From NCBI GenBank assembly GCA_001724275.1, contig MEDZ01000012.1:59114-123113 (forward strand): a stretch of 64,000 nucleotides of DNA. The letters run 5' to 3'. Numbering within the stretch: position 1 is the stretch's first letter; each line of letters starts with the position of its first letter. This document shows, one piece after another, positions 36,291-44,891 of this stretch. The translations under genes were made by a program, and so were the position numbers. The DNA comes from Gemmatimonadetes bacterium SCN 70-22. GTDB taxonomy: Bacteria > Gemmatimonadota > Gemmatimonadetes > Gemmatimonadales > Gemmatimonadaceae. Under the pieces are notes generated by a model that did no database searches, was not told the origin of the DNA, and saw only the letters and a program-made list of their open reading frames with translations.

Positions 36291-38112
36291 TCAGGGCGGG
36301 AAATATAGGGGCGAGGGGGGGATGGAGTCAGGATGGGCGCCCCGGTGGTTGTCTCGCGCCCTGTCCATCCGGCGCCATCGGTACGCGGGGCGATATTCCC
36401 CGGGGACATCCACCGCCGGCACGACTCCGGACTCGTCGACCAACGGACTCCCTCTCAGGCGCGCCACGATCGAGTGCAACCGCTGGAGCGTCGGCCGGGG
36501 CACGATGCGAAAGTAGTAGAAGCCGGTGGTTGCCGATGTGCGATCTCCGCCGATGACCGTTCCTCCGATGCTGTCGATCAGGGCGCGTCGCGCCGCCACG
36601 GTCGCTGCCGGCGCGAACTCGATCGTCAGGACGTCCTTCAGGATTGGACCGCCCGTGAAGGCTGTGTCATCGACGATGTTCACGCTGGAGTAGAGGCCGA
36701 CCGGAACGGAATCGGGGGGGATGGCTTGAACAAGGTCTGACGACGAGAGCGCCGTCGTCGACAGCGTGATCCGTCGCGATGGCATCGACGTTCCGACACC
36801 TGCGTCGCCCGGGCGCAGGAGCGAGGGCCGCGTGTAGTTCCGGAGAATCAGGTTCGCTTCGTCGACCCAGGCTGACGCGCGAAGTCGGTTGCGAATCGCT
36901 AATGAGTTGGGCGATCGACGCGGCAGACGAAAACTGAAGGTAGTAGTCGCCGTCGGAAGCTGATGTGCGCGCTCCTCCCACCACGACCCCGCCCAGGCTG
37001 TCCATCAGGGCCTGGCGTTCGCTGGCACGGGCGCCGGTTCGGAATACGACTGCCAGGACGTTGCGTTGGATTGGCACTGCGGATACGGAGGTGTCGACGA
37101 CGAAGTTGGCCGAGTCGTGGACCCATGCGGGCACCGTATCCGGAGGGGCGGTGGGAAGCATTCGCGACGGAGTGCGCCTCACCGCGGATACGTGATATCG
37201 CGACGCGAGTCTCACCTCCGGCCGGGCTGTCAACAACCTCACCGCGGCATCGACGGTGGCCGCTGACGAGTCTGCTGGAACGCGCACCAAGTAGCATCCG
37301 TCACCCGTCGCATTCCGCGCTCCTCCCACGACCACACCGGTTAGGGCGGCGATGGCGGACTGTCGCTGAGCCTGAGTCGCCCTGTCGTGAAAATACACCA
37401 GGAGGTGGTGTCGAACGTACGGTAGTCCGCCAGATGAGTCGTAAGCGACATTCTTGTAGTCGCTGAGGCCCGCGGGCAGAGTGTCCGGCGCCACTGCCGG
37501 CACTGCCGGCACTGCCGGCACTGCCGGTGCCAATGTCGAAATCGCCGGGAGCTTGATCCGAATCGCCCGGTTCAAGTCGCTTCCGCTGAACTCCAGCCAC
37601 TTGCGCCGCGAAACGCCGTTCGGCGGGAGCGTCTGGACCTGGCCGGCCGGCGCCAGCAGCGTGTCGTAGCGCCACAGGCCGCTCCGCCCGTTCGCGCTCG
37701 CCGAATCGTAGTTGGTGGCCACGATGTTCGGCGTCCCGGCCATGACGTTCCCGCGGTTGTCCAGGAAGTGCGCACTATCGGCGAGGAAACGCACTCTCGT
37801 CGGGGCCACGATGGCCGTGCCGCCGAGGTTCCGGATCACCAGCGGGACGCGAAGCGTCGCCGTGGACGCGTCGTACACGGCGGCCGTATCGGTCTCCAGC
37901 CGCAACGAATCGCTCTGGCATCCGGTGCTGTTGTAGAGCGGCTCCACCGTGGCCGTCCCGTTCACGACCTTGAGCGCAAAGCGGGTGCACCCATCGGTGG
38001 CCTGCTGGCTCACGAGCGCTTCAGGCATGAGCAGGCGCTGCTTCGCGGTCACGACGTCGTCGAGCGCGCAGCTGGCGCACGCCGCCCCCAGTACTCCGAT
38101 CAATCCCAGCAT
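36291..38112 (-). pseudogene. Frameshifted secreted protein with three subtilase-propeptide-like repeats
   Basis: Two overlapping minus-strand frames (38112-36667 and 36785-36291) join into one protein of about 606 residues. The first frame has a short hydrophobic start with Cys (possible lipoprotein), a Cys-containing beta domain, an Ala-Val-Pro repeat (four 9-bp units, 37492-37527) and two repeats of the form LVYFHDRATQ...GVVVGGARNATGDGCYLVRV; the third copy (DVLTIEFAPA...GGTVIGGDRTSATTGFYYFRI) is in the other frame. Between them the sequence LISDSQ changes meaning, while the alternative frame gives RNRLRASAWVDEANLILRN, which fits the repeat. One extra base near 36894 explains this. The repeats resemble the I9/fervidolysin-type prodomain, but no protease domain is present. 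It is either a true pseudogene or an assembly error. Confidence 0.65.
36302..36331 (-). promoter_or_regulatory. yebC promoter: CTGACT, 18-bp spacer, TATATT
   Basis: On the minus strand -35-like CTGACT (36331-36326) and -10 TATATT (36307-36302) are separated by 18 bp, leaving a leader of about 30 nt before the yebC ATG. It overlaps the 3' end of the upstream repeat-protein gene. Confidence 0.6.
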
Positions 38113-38173
38113 CCGTCCCCCACGGTCGTTGTTCCCGGCGCCACGTCCTCACCTCGCACCGCCAGCGGATGCC

Positions 38174-39082
38174 CTACCGATCCGGCTCCACCATGTCCTC
38201 GAAGCGCAGCCAGCGCTTGTAGAAATACAGGTCGGCATACCCCACTCCCCCGTTCCGCTGCTTCAGGACGTGCACTTCGGCGGCTCCCTCCACGTCGCGC
38301 GAGGTCTCGTACAGCTCCTCGCGATACAGCCCCAGCACCGTGTCCGCCAGCTGCCGCAGCGCGCCTAACGCGCCGAAGTCGTCGAGGCGGGGACGGGGGT
38401 CGTCGCGTTCGCGTACCGGGACGGCCAGGTGCGACACGAGGAGCACCGCGCAGTCGCGACGCACCGCCATCCCCTTGAGGTCGCGCACCACCTGCGCCAG
38501 CTCCTCCTCCATCGGGAGCGCGCCGCGCGCCAGCGACTGGAGCGGATCGACCACCAGGAGGTCGAGCCCGAGGTGCTCGATGAGGAGGTCCGACATCCCC
38601 GGGAGCCCGTTGGGGGGCATGTGCGAGAGGAGAGCCGGGTGCTGCCGCATGGCGAGGGCGGCGGCGGCAACCGCGGCGTAGGCCTCCTCGCCGAGTCGTC
38701 CATTGCGCAGGTCGTCGAGGGCAGCGCGCCCCTCGACGGCGAGGGCGCGCTCGAGGAGGCGCTCGCCCGACAGCTCGCCCGAGAACAGGGCGACGCTTCT
38801 TCCCGCCTCGGCGGCCCGGAGCGCCATGGCCAGGGCCAGCGCCGACTTCCCGCACCCGACGTCGCCCCCCAGGACGACCAGGTCGCCGCGACGTAGGCCG
38901 CCGCCTAACAGTGCATCGAGCGAGGGGAAGCCGGTGGAGAGGGTATCGCCGGCCCCTCCCGCCGCGGCGAGCCCCTCGAGGTAGGCCGCGGCGTCGAGGA
39001 CGCGCGCGGGGACGTCGCCAGCGGGGGCGTCGTCGGGCGCACGATCGGGGGAATCGGCGGGGAGGGTGTGTTCGGGTGGCAT
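38174..39082 (-). CDS. DnaB-like RecA-fold ATPase lacking the N-terminal helicase domain
   Basis: About 302 residues. After a Pro/Asp-rich leader the DnaB C-terminal fold begins: LSTGFPSLDALLGGGL, Walker A GGDVGCGKSAL, the SGELSGERLLERAL motif, Walker B LLVVDPLQSLA, LLVSHL and the arginine-finger-like LKQRNGGVGYADLYF. The replicative DnaB is about 450 residues with an N-terminal hexamerisation domain that is missing here, and the main dnaB is probably elsewhere. It could be a KaiC/RadA-like paralogue working in repair, phage defence or regulation. ATG 39082 chosen; GTG 39136 would overlap the upstream gene. Downstream of an unknown gene on the same strand. Confidence 0.75.
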   Translation of the reverse strand: MPPEHTLPADSPDRAPDDAPAGDVPARVLDAAAYLEGLAAAGGAGDTLSTGFPSLDALLGGGLRRGDLVVLGGDVGCGKSALALAMALRAAEAGRSVALFSGELSGERLLERALAVEGRAALDDLRNGRLGEEAYAAVAAAALAMRQHPALLSHMPPNGLPGMSDLLIEHLGLDLLVVDPLQSLARGALPMEEELAQVVRDLKGMAVRRDCAVLLVSHLAVPVRERDDPRPRLDDFGALGALRQLADTVLGLYREELYETSRDVEGAAEVHVLKQRNGGVGYADLYFYKRWLRFEDMVEPDR

Positions 39083-39125
39083 GCGGCGAGGGCGATGGGC
39101 GAGCCAGCGCGGGGGCGCCCGGCTG

Positions 39126-39521
39126 CTACCCGGCACGCAGTGCCGAAAGCAGTTGCCGGAGCTCCGCCCGCGACGGGGGGTCGAGGAGCGGCGCCGCGAT
39201 CGCGATGAGGCGGTCGAGCGCGGCCGCTACCCCCTCCATCGACTCTCCAGCCGATGCTTCGGCAACCTGAAGGGCGGCGCTCCGCGTGGCGGCAGGAAGC
39301 GAGAGGGCGCCGATCCAGTGCCGTGCCCCGGCGGCCCTTGCCCGGCGCTGCTCCACCGGGAACCCCTCGCGCGCGGTGCACCCGTCGGCCAGGCGCGCCC
39401 CCATGAGGAGCGTCATGGCCACCTCGCGCTCGCCGCCAAGCGGGAGGCGCCCGGCCAAGGCGGCCAGGGCGCGAAAGCGGAACACGACCGGGGCGACGGC
39501 GTACGGCGGTTGTGACAGCAC
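39126..39521 (-). CDS. Unknown alpha-helical protein next to PorX
   Basis: 131 residues, not recognised. No signal peptide or membrane helix. Ala-rich helices dominate (for example ALQVAEASAGESMEGVAAAL). The GTG start at 39521 is supported by a TAGATT box 6 nt upstream (leaderless layout). It diverges from the porX-type gene 64 bp away and is followed by the DnaB-like gene 43 bp downstream, with which it may form a two-gene operon. Confidence 0.6.
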   Translation of the reverse strand: MLSQPPYAVAPVVFRFRALAALAGRLPLGGEREVAMTLLMGARLADGCTAREGFPVEQRRARAAGARHWIGALSLPAATRSAALQVAEASAGESMEGVAAALDRLIAIAAPLLDPPSRAELRQLLSALRAG

Positions 39522-39527
39522 GCCGGG

Positions 39528-39577
39528 AATCTACGGCGTGCACGTCACTCGGCAAACGAAACGCTCGCCCATACATT
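39528..39577. promoter_or_regulatory. Divergent pair of TAnnTT boxes between porX and the unknown gene
   Basis: On minus TAGATT (39533-39528) stands 6 nt before GTG 39521; on plus TACATT (39572-39577) stands 7 nt before ATG 39585. Both fit leaderless promoters. Confidence 0.5.
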
Positions 39578-39584
39578 CCACGCC

Positions 39585-41165
39585 ATGCCGCCGCTCCCGA
39601 AAGTCGGTCCGCCGCCGCGCAGCGTCCTCTGGGTCGACGACGAGGCAGAGCTGCTCGAGCCGCACCGCCTCTTCCTGGCCGACAAGGGCTACGACGTCAC
39701 CGTCGCCACCAACGCCGACGACGCCGTGGAACTGCTGCGCCGGCGTCCGTTCGACGTGATGCTGCTGGACGAGCAGATGCCGGGCAAGCGCGGGCTGGAG
39801 GCCTACCAGCAGGTGCGCGACATCTCGCCCGCGCTCCCGGTGGTCATGGTGACCAAGAGCGAGGATGATGCCACGCTCCGCGAGGCGTTAGGCGCGAACG
39901 TGCGCGACTACCTCGTCAAGCCGGTCTCGCCGCGCCAGGTGCTCACCGCCGTCACCAAGATCCTCGAGGGGACGAAGATCCGGCGGCAGGCGGTGGCACG
40001 CGCCTTCGTCGACCGCTTCCGCGCCATCGAGCACGAGCGCCACGGCGCGCTCGACTGGCGCGGGTGGATCGACCGCTTCGACGAGATGATGCGCTGGGAC
40101 GTCGACCTCGCCGACGCGGGGGAGACGGGCCTGTACGAATCGCTGCGCGGGCTGTACCCGGACCTGCATCGCGAGTTCGCCACCTTCATGCAGCGCGAGT
40201 ACCCGCGCTGGCTGCGCGACCTCGAGGGCGACCGTCCGCCGCTCTCCATCGACGTGGTCCCCGAGTTCGTCCTCCCGGTGTTGCAGCGCGACCGGCGGGT
40301 GGTCCTGGTCGTGGTGGACTGCATGCGCGTGGACCAGTGGCGCATCCTCGAGCCAACGCTGGCGCCGCTCTTCGACGTGGAGTCGACGCACTACTACGCG
40401 GTCCTCCCGACGGCGACCCCGTACTCGCGCAACGCCCTCTTCAGCGGGCTCTTCCCGGGCGAGATCGCCGCCCGCTTCCCCGACTGGTGGGGGGAGCGCG
40501 ACGACGAGACGCTGAACGCCCACGAGCGGGAGTTGCTGGAGGCGCAGTTCCGTGAGATGCAAGTCTCGGCCAGCGTGCGCTACCAGAAGATCTCGACGCC
40601 GCACGACTCGGAGGAGCTGGAGCGCCACCTGGCGACGGCGATCGCTCCGGAGGGGGTGAGCGCCTTCGTCTTCAACTTCGTGGACCTCCTGACGCACGGG
40701 CGGTCGGAGTCGGCCATCCTCTACGAGGTCGCCCGGGACGAAATCGCCCTCCGCCAGCTCACGCTGCAGTGGTTCCAGCGCTCGGCGCTGTACTCGCTGC
40801 TCAAGGAGGCGGCGCGGAAGAAGGTCACCGTCGTCCTCACCAGCGACCACGGCTCGATCCACTGCACCACGCCGGCCACGGTCTTCGCCAAGCGCGACGC
40901 CACCCAGAACCTGCGCTACAAGTTCGGCGAAGACCTGCGCGCCGAGCGCCCGGAGCAGGCGCTCCTCTTCCCCAACGAGGACGCGCTGCGCCTCCCCAGG
41001 CGGGGACTCGGGGCCAACACCCTGCTGGCGGTCGGAAACACCTTCTTCGTGTATCCCACCAAGCTGCGGGAGTACCAGAGCCGGTACCGCGGATCGTTCC
41101 TGCATGGAGGGGTGACGCCGGAGGAGACGATCGTGCCGCTGGCCCTGCTGACGCCGAAAGCGTGA
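39585..41165 (+). CDS. porX: PorX-like response regulator with a PglZ/alkaline-phosphatase-type domain
   Basis: 526 residues: N-terminal receiver (VLWVDDEAELLEPHR, phospho-acceptor D62 in LLDEQMPG, TK and KP sites), a helical linker, and a C-terminal PglZ domain with metal-site VVVDCMRVDQW (D245), TATPYSRNALFSGLFP (candidate nucleophile T278), TSDHGSIH and FLHGGVTPEE. In Bacteroidetes PorX controls type IX secretion with the kinase PorY and its PglZ domain has phosphodiesterase activity on oligonucleotides. No PorY or T9SS gene is in this window. It lies upstream of the LPS gene cluster on the same strand, 40 bp from the exporter, so it may regulate or belong to it. The gene name refers to the family only. 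Confidence 0.85.
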   Translation: MPPLPKVGPPPRSVLWVDDEAELLEPHRLFLADKGYDVTVATNADDAVELLRRRPFDVMLLDEQMPGKRGLEAYQQVRDISPALPVVMVTKSEDDATLREALGANVRDYLVKPVSPRQVLTAVTKILEGTKIRRQAVARAFVDRFRAIEHERHGALDWRGWIDRFDEMMRWDVDLADAGETGLYESLRGLYPDLHREFATFMQREYPRWLRDLEGDRPPLSIDVVPEFVLPVLQRDRRVVLVVVDCMRVDQWRILEPTLAPLFDVESTHYYAVLPTATPYSRNALFSGLFPGEIAARFPDWWGERDDETLNAHERELLEAQFREMQVSASVRYQKISTPHDSEELERHLATAIAPEGVSAFVFNFVDLLTHGRSESAILYEVARDEIALRQLTLQWFQRSALYSLLKEAARKKVTVVLTSDHGSIHCTTPATVFAKRDATQNLRYKFGEDLRAERPEQALLFPNEDALRLPRRGLGANTLLAVGNTFFVYPTKLREYQSRYRGSFLHGGVTPEETIVPLALLTPKA

Positions 41166-41181
41166 CGCACTCGAGCGACGC

Positions 41182-41202
41182 GAGACGGGAGACGGGAGAC
41201 GG
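41182..41202. repeat. Three exact GAGACGG units upstream of the ABC exporter
   Basis: Tandem 7-bp units ending 3 bp before the ATG at 41206. Purine-rich on the coding strand, opposite in orientation relative to the gene when compared with the arrays at ruvA, ruvB and the aminotransferase. It may supply a Shine-Dalgarno-like purine stretch here. Confidence 0.85.
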
Positions 41203-41205
41203 GGC

Positions 41206-43008
41206 ATGTACCGGCGACTGCTAGTCTTCCTGCGCCCGCATGGCGGGCGGATGGCGGCGACGATCGCCTGCAACATCGGGGCGGCGCTCCTCGACGTCTT
41301 CTCGTTCACGCTCCTGATCCCGTTCCTCGACGCACTGTTCGGGACGCGAACCGTCGGGACGGTGACCGCGGTGCAGCAGAAGATCGTCGGCGCCTTCCTC
41401 GCCTCCGGCGACGCCATGGGGTCGCTGCGCAACATCATCATCGTCATCCTGGTGGCGGTGACGCTCAAGAACCTGCTCGTGTGGCTGAGCGGGCAGTCCG
41501 GCGCCGCGCTGCAGGAGTACGTCACGCGCGACCTGCGCAACACGCTCTATGCGCACCTGCAGCGGCTCCCGCTGGCGTACTTCACGCGCACCAGGGCCGG
41601 GCAGCTCCTGGCACGCGTCCTCACCGACACGCAGCAGACCAAGCAGGTCATCACCGAGGCGGTCACGCGCTCGATCCAGAGCGCGGCGATGGTCCTCACG
41701 GCGATCGCCGCGATGTTCGCCATCTCGTGGCGCCTCTCGCTCCTCGCCCTCGTCGTGGCCCCGCTCCTCATCGGGCTCCTGCAGCCCATCCTGCGCAAGC
41801 TGCGCAAGGGGCACAAGCGGCTGGGGAACCAGTACGGGGACATGACGGCCGTGGTGCAGGAGGCGGTGAGCGGGATCCGCCTCGTGAAGTCGTACCGGGG
41901 CGAGGGCTACGAGGAGGCGCGTTTCCGCGAGGCGAGCGACCGCTACTCGCGCGGAATGGTGAAGGTGAACCGCATCGCCTTCCTGGCCCAGCCGATCACC
42001 GAGACGGTGGCGACCGGGATCGCGATGGCCATCCTCCTGGTCGGCGCCCGGCAGGTGCAGCTCGAGCGATCGATGAGCGGCTCCGAGCTGATCGCCTTCC
42101 TGGCGATCGTGATGCGCATGTTGCAGCCGCTCAAGCAGCTGTCGCAGGTCCCCACCGTCGCCCAGCAGTCGCTGGCGGCGGCCGAGCGGCTGTTCGAGGT
42201 GCTCGACCACCCCACCGAGGTCGCGCGCGACCGGGGGACGCGCTCGGTGGCGACGTTCCAGGGGACGGTGGCCTTCGAGCACGTCGGCTTCGCCTATGAC
42301 GACGAGCCCGTCCTGCGCGACATCTCCTTCACCGCCCGGCGCGGCGAGGTGGTGGCGCTCGTCGGCCCCAGCGGGGCGGGGAAGAGCACGCTCGTCGACC
42401 TCATCCCGCGCTTCTACGACCCCACCGGCGGGCGGATCCTGCTGGATGGCGTGGACACGCAGGAAATCACGCTCGCGTCGCTGCGCGCGCTGGTCGGGAT
42501 CGTCTCGCAGGACACCGTCCTGTTCAACGACACGGTGCGCAACAACATCGCGTACGGGGCCCCCGGCCGTTACACCGGCGAGCAGGTCGAGGCCGCGGCG
42601 CGGGCGGCCAACGCGCATGGCTTCATCGCCGAGCTCCCCGAGGGGTACGAGACCGTCCTCGGCGAGCGCGGGACGCGGCTCTCGGGGGGGCAGCGGCAGC
42701 GCCTGGCGATCGCCCGGGCCCTCCTTGCCGACCCGCCGATCCTCATCCTCGACGAGGCGACGTCGGCGCTCGACACCGAGAGCGAGCGGCTGGTGCAGGA
42801 GGCCATCGATCGCCTCCTGGCGGGGCGGACGGTCTTCGTGATCGCGCATCGCCTCTCCACCATCCAGCACGCCTCGCAGATCCTGGTCCTCGAGCGCGGG
42901 CGGATCGTGGAGCAGGGGACGCACGAGTCGCTGCTGGCGCTTGGGGGCGTGTACCACCGCCTGCACGCGCTGCAGTTCGCCGAGCGGGCGGTCGCGGCTG
43001 GCGCCTGA
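41206..43008 (+). CDS. MsbA-like ABC exporter (lipid A/LPS flippase type)
   Basis: 600 residues: six membrane helices followed by an ATPase domain, the half-transporter fusion of MsbA. Walker A GPSGAGKSTLVD, Q-loop VSQDTVLFND, signature LSGGQRQRLAIARALL, Walker B ILILDEATSALD and the switch VIAHRLST are intact. Family role: flipping lipid A-core or lipid-linked sugars across the inner membrane; the neighbouring glycosyltransferases and LpxL-like acyltransferase make lipopolysaccharide the likely cargo. The glycosyltransferase gene starts 3 bp downstream. Confidence 0.9.
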   Translation: MYRRLLVFLRPHGGRMAATIACNIGAALLDVFSFTLLIPFLDALFGTRTVGTVTAVQQKIVGAFLASGDAMGSLRNIIIVILVAVTLKNLLVWLSGQSGAALQEYVTRDLRNTLYAHLQRLPLAYFTRTRAGQLLARVLTDTQQTKQVITEAVTRSIQSAAMVLTAIAAMFAISWRLSLLALVVAPLLIGLLQPILRKLRKGHKRLGNQYGDMTAVVQEAVSGIRLVKSYRGEGYEEARFREASDRYSRGMVKVNRIAFLAQPITETVATGIAMAILLVGARQVQLERSMSGSELIAFLAIVMRMLQPLKQLSQVPTVAQQSLAAAERLFEVLDHPTEVARDRGTRSVATFQGTVAFEHVGFAYDDEPVLRDISFTARRGEVVALVGPSGAGKSTLVDLIPRFYDPTGGRILLDGVDTQEITLASLRALVGIVSQDTVLFNDTVRNNIAYGAPGRYTGEQVEAAARAANAHGFIAELPEGYETVLGERGTRLSGGQRQRLAIARALLADPPILILDEATSALDTESERLVQEAIDRLLAGRTVFVIAHRLSTIQHASQILVLERGRIVEQGTHESLLALGGVYHRLHALQFAERAVAAGA

Positions 43009-43010
43009 CG

Positions 43011-44058
43011 ATGCGGGCGCTCTTCGTGCACGGCGATGCGGCGTGGGGGGGAGGGGCGCGCGTCTTCGCCTCGGTGGCCCGGGCCCTCGCGGAGCGCGGG
43101 CACGAGACCTGGTTCGCCGCGCCGTCGGGGAGCGAAGCGGCGGCGGAGGCAGCGGGGCGAGGCGCGAACGTCATCGGCCTTCCCGCCCGGCGGAGCGCCC
43201 GCGGCGATGCCCGGCGACTGCGCGAGCAGCTCCCGCGCGACTTCGTCGATGTCGTCTTCGTCCACGACGACCGGGAGCAGCTGGCGGCCGCGCTCGCGGT
43301 GCGCGGCGCCGGGCGCGGGAGCGTGGCGCGGCGCGTTGCGGCTGGCGGCCTCCTCTCCCGCACCTGGCGCGGGCGAGGAACCCCCCGCCGGGCACGCGGC
43401 CCCCAGCGGGGCGCTCACCCCGATGCGCGCCGAACTGGGGGTCGAGGAGGGGGGGCGCGACGGATCGGCGGCGCCCCACGCCGAGGCGGGCGACCTGGGC
43501 GACGCCCCGATCCTCGCCTTGATCGCCACGCGCGAGTCGCTGCGCCGCGCCACCAACGTCGTGCGCATGGCGGCCCTGCTCGCGCAGCGCCACGCCGGCC
43601 TGCGGCTGAGGGTCATCGGGTCGGTGGCCCACGACGAGGAGCTCAAGCTCCTGGCCGCCGCCCGCGGGATCGCCCGGCGCGTGGAATGGCTCGGCCACCC
43701 GCGTCACCTGTCCCGGGTGCTCGACGGCGTGGCGGCGGGGTGGGTGATCGCCGACGGCGACGATGCGGCGTTAGGCGCCCTCGACCTGATGGCGCACGGC
43801 GTCGCCGTCCTGGCCGAGCGTGCGTCGATCAGCGCGCGGTACGTGAGCCACGGGATTCAGGGGATGCTCCTGGCAACCCTCGACCCCCCGTTGATGGCGG
43901 CCGAGACCGCGATCCTCCTGGCCGACCGTGAGCGACGCCTGGCGATGGGGGCGGCCGGGCGCGCACGCGTGGAGCGCGAGTATCCCTTTCGCGACATGCT
44001 GGCCGCGTTCGAGCACGCGATGCGATCGGCGCGCGAGCGCGCGACGTCCCGTGGCTGA
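43011..44058 (+). pseudogene. Frameshifted GT4-like glycosyltransferase
   Basis: The N-terminal part (from ATG 43011: MRALFVHGDAAWGGGARVFA, up to about GLLSRTW near 43370) and the C-terminal part (DAPILALIATRESLRRATN to the TGA at 44058) lie in different frames. Together they make a plausible GT-B glycosyltransferase with Rossmann halves (VVFVHDDREQL; LRVIGSVAHDEEL; ALGALDLMAHGVAVLA). The change of frame lies between 43320 and 43510, where six C (43381-43386) and a run of G near 43450 are prone to slippage. So it is either a broken gene, a phase-variable gene or an assembly error. It sits between MsbA and a GT2 enzyme in the LPS cluster, with overlapping junctions. Confidence 0.7.
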
Positions 44059-44887
44059 TCGCGTGAACGGCTCCCCCCCGGCTCCCGGCTCCGTCCCCGT
44101 CACGGTGGTGATCGCCGCGCATGACGAGGAGGCGGAGATCGGCGATTGCGTGCGCAGCGTCGCGTGGGCGCGGGAGGTGCTGGTGGTGGAGAACGATTCC
44201 ACCGACGACACCATCGCCCGGGGACGCGCTGCCGGGGCGACGGTCTTCAGCCACCCGTTCCGGTCGATCGGGGCCCAGCGCAATGCGGCGATCGCGCGGG
44301 CCACGCAGCGCTGGATCCTCGTGGTCGATGCCGACGAGCGGGGGACGCCGGCGCTGGCCGCCGAGGTGGCGCGCATCGTATCGGGCGCGGCGACGGCGGC
44401 GCCGGCCGAGCGCGCGTACCGCGCGCCACGTCGGAACTTCTTCATGGGGCGCGAGATCGCCCACGGTGGCTGGGAGCGCGATCGCCCGGTGCGCCTCTTC
44501 GAGGCGACCTTGCGGTACGACGAGCGCCCGGTCCATGAGCACGTCATCGTCGAGGGGGCGATCGGGACGCTTCGCGAGCCGCTGCTGCACACGCCGTACG
44601 CCTCGCTCGACGAGTACTTCGAGAAGCTGCGGCGCTACTCGCGGTGGTGGGCGGTCCAGAACCTGGCGCGCGGACGGCGCGTGAGGGTGAGCGACCTGGT
44701 GCTGCGCCCCGCCGCACGCCTGTTCAGCATGCTCGTCCTGCGCGGAGGGTGGCGCGACGGAATGCACGGGGTCGTGGTGGCGTCGCTGGCGGCGGTGAGC
44801 GTGGCGGCGAAGTACGCGCAGCTGTGGGCGCTGCAGCTGGAGGGCGCGGGCGGGACGCGGGGGGCCCCCCCCGATCAACAACACTAA
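44051..44887 (+). CDS. Family 2 glycosyltransferase, WaaE/KdtX-like
   Basis: About 278 residues. GT-A fold: VTVVIAAHDEEAEIGDCVRSV, the nucleotide-sugar region VENDSTDDT and the metal-binding VVDADERG. The acceptor domain has FMGREIAHGGWERDRPVRLF, and a C-terminal hydrophobic part with one or two helices, as in the LPS core beta-1,4-glucosyltransferase WaaE/KdtX type. It would add a sugar to the LPS core at the inner membrane. GTG 44051 overlaps the preceding stop; GTG 44063 is an alternative. Confidence 0.85.
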   Translation: MADRVNGSPPAPGSVPVTVVIAAHDEEAEIGDCVRSVAWAREVLVVENDSTDDTIARGRAAGATVFSHPFRSIGAQRNAAIARATQRWILVVDADERGTPALAAEVARIVSGAATAAPAERAYRAPRRNFFMGREIAHGGWERDRPVRLFEATLRYDERPVHEHVIVEGAIGTLREPLLHTPYASLDEYFEKLRRYSRWWAVQNLARGRRVRVSDLVLRPAARLFSMLVLRGGWRDGMHGVVVASLAAVSVAAKYAQLWALQLEGAGGTRGAPPDQQH

Positions 44888-44891
44888 CCGC

